DNA of 64,000 nucleotides from assembly GCF_019008365.1 (NCBI RefSeq), contig NZ_JAHHUL010000018.1, positions 34,441-98,440 of the forward strand, read 5' to 3'. A program made the position numbers and the translations under genes. The notes beneath the pieces are model-generated. The model had not been told where the DNA came from. It made no database searches and saw only the letters and a program-made list of their open reading frames with translations. Positions within the stretch are counted from its first letter, which is position 1. The number at the start of each line of letters is the position of its first letter. The stretch is from Phosphitispora fastidiosa. Lineage in GTDB: Bacteria; Bacillota; Thermincolia; Thermincolales; UBA2595. Positions 59,000-64,000 of this stretch are shown in pieces.

Positions 59000-61065
59000 T
59001 CCCTCTTGCCGGTGTTATTTTGCTGGCAATTTTTACTATTGGACTGGGTTTTTATATCAGAAGGTCGGTCAGAGGCGCTGCGGATATGTATGTTGCCTCC
59101 AGAGCGGTGAGCGTCCCTATGAACTCTTCCGCTATTTCCGGGGAGTACCTTAGTGCGGCTTCCTTTATGGGTGTTGCCGGAATGATCATGAAAAGCGGGT
59201 ATGACAATATCTGGTATCCGGTTGGTTATGCTGCGGGTTATCTATTTCTGCTTTTGTTTATTGCAAGCCCCCTGAGGCGTTTTGGGGCTTATACGATTCC
59301 GGATTTTGCCGAGGGCCGCTATAACAGCCCGATGTTCAGGAAAATTGCGGTCATCTTTGTTCTGTTTATAGGATTTTTTTATACGATGCCCCAGATGAAA
59401 GGAGCAGGAACAGCTTTTGTAAATATCCTGAACACTCCGTACTGGGTTGGTGTCGGTGTGGTCGGGTTTGTAGTAGTATTTAATGTGGCTCTGGGCGGCA
59501 TGAAAGGGATTACTTTTGTACAAGCTGTCCAGTACTGGATTAAAATGGCCGCCATTTCAATACCAATGTTTATTATGTTTATTTTTTTGGGTGGTTATGG
59601 GGCGAACCTGGAAAAGTTCCACAATGATCCCCGCCTTGGCAATACTTTGCCAAAGTTTGCTGCTGACTATACGGCCATTTACAAGCCAGACCCTCCCATG
59701 AATGAAATTGTTTTCGGCGCTGCTACCCAGGGTGTTTTCCTCCAGGATACGAGGGTCCTGATCACGGCTTCCCGGAGAATCGCCGGTGATGCTGGCAGGG
59801 TGGAAGCACAGCAGTTGATGAATTCCAAGCTGCCGGACATTGTCGAGACAGTGACCCTTCCTTCGGAAGAGCAGGCAGACGTGTATATGTACCGGGCAGG
59901 GGACCGGTTTGAAACGGGTAACCCGGTGACCGTCACCAGGCAGGGGCAGCCGGTAACTGCTGCTGACCCTGTCACCGGCAGGGAGCTGCCGCTGACGGTT
60001 TCCGCCAGGTTTACTGTTACTCCTGCGGGACCGCAGAATCAGGTTCTGATTACTTACAATGCGGGGCAGCCGGTGCCAAATGCGCCGACTGATAAGAGCT
60101 GGTTGGAACCTTATGGGGTCCTTAGTTCCCAATACGGCCATCCGGTTATCTACACGTATTCATTGATTATTGCCATTGTGTGCGGAACGGCGGGTCTGCC
60201 TCATATACTGGTGCGTTTTTACACAAACCCTGATGGCAAGACCGCCAGAAAAAGCACCTTTTGGGTAATGATTCTCCTGGGGGTCTTCTACCTGTTCCCC
60301 CCGATGTTCGGCGCACTGGGGAGAGCCTGGACACCGGAGCTGTATTCGGTTGCGGGAGGAGCCAGGTCAACTGACTCCGTTGTTCTGGTCCTGCCCCGCC
60401 TGCTGAATAACTATGTCCCTCATCTGGGGGATATTCTCTCTGCGGTTACGTCAATGGGAGCATTTGCCGGGTTTATGACTACGTTCTCGGGGCTGCTGGT
60501 TTCCATAACCAGCGCTCTGGCCCATGATGTATATGGGACAATGATTAACCCGAGGGCCACTTCGTCACAGAAAGTGGCCGGCTTCAGGGTATTTGCGGTG
60601 ATAGCCGGGTCGACGGCATGTCTGCTGGGGGTATTTGTAGAAAACTTTGATATCAACATGATGGTGGGCTGGGCCTTTGCCATTGGAGCTGCTTCATATT
60701 TTCCCATGCTGATAGTGAGCTGTTGGTGGAAAAAATGTACCGCTATCGGCGCCGGTGCCGGAATGCTGATCGGCGGCACCTCGGCACTGGCTGCCATCGT
60801 ATCTGTCATGCTGGCCGATAAGCAGTTGATACCTTCCCTGGGGCAGTGGTTTGGGGAACATCCTGTTATTAAAACACTATGTGAACAGCCGGCTATCTGG
60901 GCAGTTCCGTTTTCCCTGCTGCTGATCATGGTGGTTTCGGCGGCAACGCAGAAATATGCCCCGCCGGATTCAGCGTGGAAGATGCTGGTCCTGCATGCCC
61001 CGGAGGAATTGAACCTGCAGAACACGGAATATATTACTGAGGATGAGGAAAGGGGATACTTATGA
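58978..61065 (+). CDS. Sodium:solute symporter, acetate permease (ActP)-like, with a large extracytoplasmic insertion
   Basis: The 695-residue protein is a LeuT-fold SSS-family transporter of the ActP type: ADMYVASRAVSVPMNSSAISGEYLSAASFMG, LFLLLFIASPLRRFGAYTIPDF, VNVALGGMKGITFVQAVQYW and GTAGLPHILVRFYT are visible. Between about residues 210 and 385 it carries a hydrophilic stretch (AATQGVFLQDTRV through TYNAGQPVPNAP) that typical ActP (~550 residues) lack; it is probably outside the cell. TTG 58978 is chosen for its distance from GGAAGGGGGGG. The stop overlaps the next small gene. Confidence 0.9.
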   Translation: MQQEIQVIPLAGVILLAIFTIGLGFYIRRSVRGAADMYVASRAVSVPMNSSAISGEYLSAASFMGVAGMIMKSGYDNIWYPVGYAAGYLFLLLFIASPLRRFGAYTIPDFAEGRYNSPMFRKIAVIFVLFIGFFYTMPQMKGAGTAFVNILNTPYWVGVGVVGFVVVFNVALGGMKGITFVQAVQYWIKMAAISIPMFIMFIFLGGYGANLEKFHNDPRLGNTLPKFAADYTAIYKPDPPMNEIVFGAATQGVFLQDTRVLITASRRIAGDAGRVEAQQLMNSKLPDIVETVTLPSEEQADVYMYRAGDRFETGNPVTVTRQGQPVTAADPVTGRELPLTVSARFTVTPAGPQNQVLITYNAGQPVPNAPTDKSWLEPYGVLSSQYGHPVIYTYSLIIAIVCGTAGLPHILVRFYTNPDGKTARKSTFWVMILLGVFYLFPPMFGALGRAWTPELYSVAGGARSTDSVVLVLPRLLNNYVPHLGDILSAVTSMGAFAGFMTTFSGLLVSITSALAHDVYGTMINPRATSSQKVAGFRVFAVIAGSTACLLGVFVENFDINMMVGWAFAIGAASYFPMLIVSCWWKKCTAIGAGAGMLIGGTSALAAIVSVMLADKQLIPSLGQWFGEHPVIKTLCEQPAIWAVPFSLLLIMVVSAATQKYAPPDSAWKMLVLHAPEELNLQNTEYITEDEERGYL

Positions 61066-61217
61066 GCAGAAATGCATTAGTCTATGGTTCATATTTGGGG
61101 ATTCTAGGGATAATCACACTTGCGGTCATGTACCTGGGTATTCCCAACCGGGCGGGTTTATGGGTCGCCCTTGGCGTAGCGGCCGTTTATGCCATCTTTT
61201 GGCCGCGCTGGGGATGA
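61062..61217 (+). CDS. Small two-helix membrane protein, 51 residues, linked to the acetate symporter
   Basis: ATG 61062 overlaps the symporter stop (ATGA) and encodes 51 residues with helices at about 9-26 and 30-47 ending in YAIFWPRWG. It ends at TGA 61215-61217. The overlap and hydrophobic composition suggest a co-translated small symporter subunit. I do not know the family. Confidence 0.65.
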   Translation: MSRNALVYGSYLGILGIITLAVMYLGIPNRAGLWVALGVAAVYAIFWPRWG

Positions 61218-61248
61218 TTTTTTCAAACGGCTTTGCCCGGATATAGAT

Positions 61249-61431
61249 GAGGCAGCCTTTATATTAGACCCGATTGCCAGGGAGGAGCAGATAAATTCCT
61301 TCACGACGGCTACAACTCAGCCGGCTAGCCACTCGCGCGGGGCGCTCGTGGGCCGGCTGATGTCAGACTCGTCGTTCCGGAACATATCTGCTCCTCCTTG
61401 ATTTGGGTCTTAACCTTTAAAAGGCTGCCTC
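61249..61431 (+). repeat. Structured intergenic repeat, copy G, with outer inverted arms
   Basis: The core runs from GGAGGAGCAGATA (61281) to TATCTGCTCCTCC (61397), perfectly paired. Inside are TTCCTTC, closing stem CGACG/CGTCG, an AGCCGGCT...GCCGGCT hairpin, GATGTCAGAC and GTTCCGGAACATATCT. Outside, AGACCC (61266-61271) pairs with GGGTCT (61405-61410) and GAGGCAGCCTTT (61249-61260) exactly with AAAGGCTGCCTC (61420-61431). All stems differ in sequence from copy B yet pair. Confidence 0.9.
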
Positions 61432-61519
61432 ATTTACACAGGAGAAAAGGATACGGAAAAAATCTAAGCCTGAAACATAAGAAGGCATCAAACTTACAAA
61501 ATTCGAGCCCAAAAACCTC

Positions 61520-61549
61520 TTGACATACCTATGGGGGGTATGGTATAAA
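61520..61549 (+). promoter_or_regulatory. Sigma-A promoter of the Fe-S/cytochrome b operon
   Basis: TTGACA (61520-61525), 18 bases, TATAAA (61544-61549). Two CsoR-type boxes lie across and just after it. Confidence 0.75.
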
Positions 61550-61576
61550 TTATATAAAGATACCCCAGGGGGGTAT
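61525..61576 (+). promoter_or_regulatory. Two CsoR/RcnR-family type operator boxes
   Basis: Box 1, ATACCTATGGGGGGTAT (61525-61541), lies between -35 and -10; box 2, ATACCCCAGGGGGGTAT (61560-61576), lies just after the -10. Both follow the G-tract pattern with ATAC and GTAT ends known for CsoR (copper) and CstR (persulfide) operators. A bound repressor would block the polymerase. No csoR-like gene is in the window, so the ligand is unknown. Confidence 0.65.
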
Positions 61577-61595
61577 TGCAAGAGGAGGTTTGAAT

Positions 61596-62615
61596 ATGGG
61601 TGGTATTTCCAGAAGAGAGTTTTTTAAGCGGGCAATAGCTACCGGAGTAGTCAGCGGAATGGCCCTGACCGGGGCTGAAAAGGCTGCCCAAGCTTCCACG
61701 GGGCAGGAACCGGCAGGCACATTTATAGATATGACTCTCTGCAATGGCTGTAAAGGGTTAGAGGTTCCCAAGTGTGTCAGCGCCTGCCGTGCCAAAAATC
61801 AGGATAAATTCCCCAATCCTGTGAAGAATACTGAAATCCCCAATTACTGGCCCCAGGATAAAAAGGAAGACTGGTCAGACAAAAAGGGGCTCACTACCAG
61901 GCTTACTCCATATAACTGGACATTTATTCAGCAAACTAAAATTGAACATAATGGCAAGACATATGCTGTCAACATGCCCAGGAGATGTATGCACTGTGAC
62001 AAGCCGCCCTGTGCCAAGGTTTGTCCCTTTGGAGCCCAGACTGTAACCAAAGAGGGTGCTGTTCTGATTAATCCCGAGACCTGTTTCGGGGGCGCCAAAT
62101 GCAGGGATGTCTGCCCCTGGGGAATTCCGGCGCGACAGGCAGGTGTGGGACTGTATATGAAGATTGCGCCTGACTTTGTTGGCGGAGGGGTTATGTACAA
62201 ATGTGACCTCTGTATTGACAGGGTAAAAGAGGGCAAAAACCCTTCCTGTGTAGATGCATGTCCCAATGGTGCCATCAAATTCGGTTCCAGGAACGAAATG
62301 CTGGCACTGGCTAAGGCCAGGGCCAAGGAAATCAGCGGATATGTTTACGGCGACAAGGAAAATGGCGGGACCTCTACTTTTTATGTTTCACCTGTACCTT
62401 TTGAGAAAATCAATAAGGCCTTCATGGCCCAGAAGGCAAAACAGCCTAATCCGGATGCACCCGGTTACCCCGGTACACCGGTGAATGTGGGGAACTTTCT
62501 GGACACCCCCAATGGTCTTGCAGCAGGTCTGCTGCTGGCGCCCGTTGCCGGTTTGTTTACAGCCGGATATAAGGCATATAAAACCATGAAGGGGGATGAT
62601 GCCGGTGACCGCTAA
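61596..62615 (+). CDS. Tat-exported ferredoxin-like iron-sulfur subunit (HybA/FdhB type)
   Basis: The 339-residue protein begins MGGISRREFFKRAIATG, a twin-arginine signal. Cysteine groups follow: CNGCKGLEVPKCVSAC, CMHCDKPPCAKVCPFGA, CFGGAKCRDVCPWGI and CDLCIDRVKEGKNPSCVDACPNGA, enough for four [4Fe-4S] clusters. A C-terminal helix (GLAAGLLLAPVAGLFTAGYK) could anchor it outside. It resembles FdhB/HybA-type subunits, but no catalytic molybdoenzyme or hydrogenase is encoded here. ATG 61596 follows GAGGAGG at 7 bases. Confidence 0.9.
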   Translation: MGGISRREFFKRAIATGVVSGMALTGAEKAAQASTGQEPAGTFIDMTLCNGCKGLEVPKCVSACRAKNQDKFPNPVKNTEIPNYWPQDKKEDWSDKKGLTTRLTPYNWTFIQQTKIEHNGKTYAVNMPRRCMHCDKPPCAKVCPFGAQTVTKEGAVLINPETCFGGAKCRDVCPWGIPARQAGVGLYMKIAPDFVGGGVMYKCDLCIDRVKEGKNPSCVDACPNGAIKFGSRNEMLALAKARAKEISGYVYGDKENGGTSTFYVSPVPFEKINKAFMAQKAKQPNPDAPGYPGTPVNVGNFLDTPNGLAAGLLLAPVAGLFTAGYKAYKTMKGDDAGDR

Positions 62616-63345
62616 GAACACTGTAGAAAAGAAACCCACCATACTGCGGCATTCCCTGACAGTAAGGCTGATACACTGGACAGTAACCCTTTCCACCTTT
62701 ATTCTGATATTTACCGGATTGGGCCAGATGCCCATATATAAGCGTTATCTCCTCGACCAGGTCCCCGGATTCGCCTGGAGTTCAAATTATGAAATAACGG
62801 TATATGTTCACTATATTGCTGCTATTGCGCTGGTTTTTGCGGCAGTATTCCATGTGGTATACCATGGTATGTGCAGGCACTTCCACATCATACCCCGCAA
62901 GGGTGATCTGAAGGAATCATATCTCTTGGTAAAGGCTATGCTTACCAAGTGTGAAGAACCGCCATGCCACAAGTATCTTCCGGAACAGAGACTGGCCTAT
63001 GTTTTTATCGCAGGAAGTCTGGGCACAATAATTATAACAGGAATTTTTAAAGTCCTGAAAAATCTTCCCACAATGGCGAACACCTTTTCCAATGACCTTA
63101 TTTACTGGATGACAATGCTGCACAATATAGCAACCTTCATGGTTATTTTCGGAATCATTGCACACCTGGGGGCCTTTGTCTTCAAGGCGAACCGGGCTCT
63201 GCTGCCAAGTATTTTCAGCGGCAGAGTGGACCTGGAGTATATCAAACACAGGCACTGTCTCTGGTATGAGGACCTATGCTGTCAAGAGATTATTGCTCCG
63301 GAACAAATCAAGGGAACTTCTGCACTCGGAAATGACCGTGGGTGA
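62599..63345 (+). CDS. Formate dehydrogenase gamma-type cytochrome b
   Basis: The 248-residue protein has four helices and the FdnI/FdoI-like pattern: RHSLTVRLIHWTVTLSTFILIFTGLG (His haem ligand), VHYIAAIALVFAAVFHVVYHG, then AYVFIAGSLGTIIITGIFKVL and LHNIATFMVIFGIIAHL with further His. It binds haem b and passes electrons to or from menaquinone. It overlaps the Fe-S gene and presumably forms a complex with it. GTG 62605 is an alternative start. Confidence 0.88.
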   Translation: MPVTAKNTVEKKPTILRHSLTVRLIHWTVTLSTFILIFTGLGQMPIYKRYLLDQVPGFAWSSNYEITVYVHYIAAIALVFAAVFHVVYHGMCRHFHIIPRKGDLKESYLLVKAMLTKCEEPPCHKYLPEQRLAYVFIAGSLGTIIITGIFKVLKNLPTMANTFSNDLIYWMTMLHNIATFMVIFGIIAHLGAFVFKANRALLPSIFSGRVDLEYIKHRHCLWYEDLCCQEIIAPEQIKGTSALGNDRG

Positions 63346-63419
63346 AAATGGTAAGGCATTGTACCGATTTTTTACAGTGACACCGGATAAATCTAACCCG
63401 ATAAACGGAGGTGGATATA

Positions 63420-63656
63420 ATGTTTGGTCTTGGGCCTGCGGAACTGATTCTGATACTGGTAATTGCCCTGGTTATTTTCGGACCGGCAAAGCTGCCGGAA
63501 ATGGGTAAGGCCCTGGGGTCAGGAATCAAGGAATTCAAGAAAGCGACTTCCAGTGTAAAGGATGAGATGCGCCTGGAGGCTGCAGATGATAAAAGCCAGG
63601 AGTTGGCAGATGATAAAAGCCAGGAGGCTGCAGATGCTGAACTGAAGAAAGGTTGA
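63420..63656 (+). CDS. tatA: Second TatA-type translocase subunit
   Basis: The 78-residue protein has the TatA helix [21 protein letters not shown], the amphipathic [17 protein letters not shown] and a charged tail with a tandem DDKSQE repeat coded by two nearly identical 21-base units. ATG 63420 follows GGAGG at 8 bases. It closes an operon that encodes a Tat substrate, as the first tatA does at 9.3 kb. Confidence 0.92.
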   Translation: MFGLGPAELILILVIALVIFGPAKLPEMGKALGSGIKEFKKATSSVKDEMRLEAADDKSQELADDKSQEAADAELKKG

Positions 63657-63715
63657 TAACCTGCAAATGAAAGCAGCTGTAACTTTTTAAATAGGTATCC
63701 ATACCCACCATGGAA

Positions 63716-63751
63716 ACAGCGGGACTACAAGCCAAGTCCCGCTGTTTTTTT
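63716..63751 (+). terminator. Rho-independent terminator
   Basis: ACAGCGGGACT (63716-63726), loop ACAAGCCA, AGTCCCGCTGT (63735-63745) and a T-run. It ends the Fe-S/cytochrome b/TatA operon. Confidence 0.93.
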
Positions 63752-64000
63752 GCTGATTTATGAAGAAGGAGTTTAGATAAAAAAAGAGAAGTATACTAAT
63801 AAACAGGGAATTAATGTAAAAAATGACAAATATTATTATCGTTATTCACTGAGGGAGGATTACAGTGCTTTTTACTATACTCAAAGAATCAAAGAGGTAT
63901 TTTAATTATGAAAATTTCTTAGTTGACCCTTTCTTGATAAACTGGACACTCTAGAGTTAGGATTGCTCCTAATATCTCACAATTGCTTCGAATTTAGGAC
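63752..64000. other. AT-rich end of the window without a clear gene
   Basis: The only plausible frame begins at GTG 63865 after GGGAGG and codes for 29 residues (LFTILKESKRYFNYENFL...) before TAG 63952-63954; it may be a truncated gene. TTAGGA and TCCTAA (63957-63972) form an inverted repeat, and TGGACACTCTAG nearby is reminiscent of insertion-sequence ends. No transposase is visible in the window. Confidence 0.3.

Noticed and set aside
9491..61431. Structured repeats as integron attC sites
   Set aside because: They lack the RYYYAAC/GTTRRRY core sites, are not arranged as cassettes, and no integrase is present.
9491..61431. Structured repeats as CRISPR arrays or ordinary REP sequences
   Set aside because: Copies are single and far apart without spacers, and are much longer than REP units; no RAYT transposase is in the window.
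63941..64000. A true insertion sequence end at the right edge
   Set aside because: Only a short inverted repeat and a suggestive TGGACA string are visible; no transposase or matching end can be seen within the window.
1..64000. tRNA, rRNA or tRNA-Sec genes
   Set aside because: I looked for conserved rRNA strings and TGG-TTCGA/CCA-type tRNA ends and saw no complete cloverleaf.

Overview
The window looks like a chromosome segment of an anaerobic, spore-forming Gram-positive bacterium of the Clostridia (Peptococcaceae-like; this placement is inference). The signs are a cotJABC spore-coat operon, strong AGGAGG ribosome sites with many TTG/GTG starts, a c-di-AMP riboswitch, SLH-domain surface protein, a selenocysteine formate dehydrogenase and many low-potential Fe-S proteins. 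No rRNA or tRNA gene, CRISPR array, prophage or complete insertion sequence was recognised.

Layout. 1-3.3 kb: end of a surface protein, cotJABC and a DUF421/DUF4363 pair, both on the minus strand, and a 59-residue membrane protein. 3.6-9.5 kb: a membrane-bound, Tat-exported, selenocysteine formate dehydrogenase operon (fdnG-fdnH-nrfD-fdhE-tatA) behind a near-consensus sigma-54 promoter. 9.5-25.6 kb: aminotransferase, thioesterases, YkvI-type transporter, amidohydrolase, a GGDEF/HD-GYP sensor with a PstS-like protein, a lipid-linked glycosyl cassette, a metallo-beta-lactamase-fold protein and a patatin. 26-29 kb: an electron-transfer cluster (Fe-S aldo/keto reductase, NapH-like membrane ferredoxin, a heavy-metal-associated protein with an in-frame TGA at the second Cys of CxxC, and a ferredoxin). 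29-43.3 kb: nth, a GalT-like gene, two glycogen synthases, TtcA-like, Nif3-like, SLH/PrcB, PRC-barrel, VanW and DUF503 genes. 43.3-49 kb: exonuclease and cNMP/CBS/DUF294 genes, a decayed repeat-rich island, and aconitase. 49-58.3 kb: DUF47, trmL, a c-di-AMP riboswitch ahead of a KamA-type radical SAM enzyme, a ClC channel, AcuB-like CBS protein, pfk, methyltransferase and HAD phosphatase. 58.5-63.7 kb: DUF485/acetate symporter, then a Tat-exported Fe-S protein, cytochrome b and second TatA behind two CsoR-type operator boxes.

The main observations worth a second look are: (1) a dispersed family of about 115-190 bp structured intergenic repeats (six copies plus one remnant) whose stems change sequence between copies but keep pairing, each nested in longer flanking inverted or direct repeats; (2) a candidate new selenoprotein, an HMA domain with CxxU in place of CxxC; (3) a c-di-AMP riboswitch controlling a long KamA-family aminomutase-like enzyme, suggesting a beta-amino-acid osmolyte route; (4) tandem CsoR-type operators over the promoter of an exported Fe-S/cytochrome b module. 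All functional statements rest on reading the sequence and recalling families; no database search was run.
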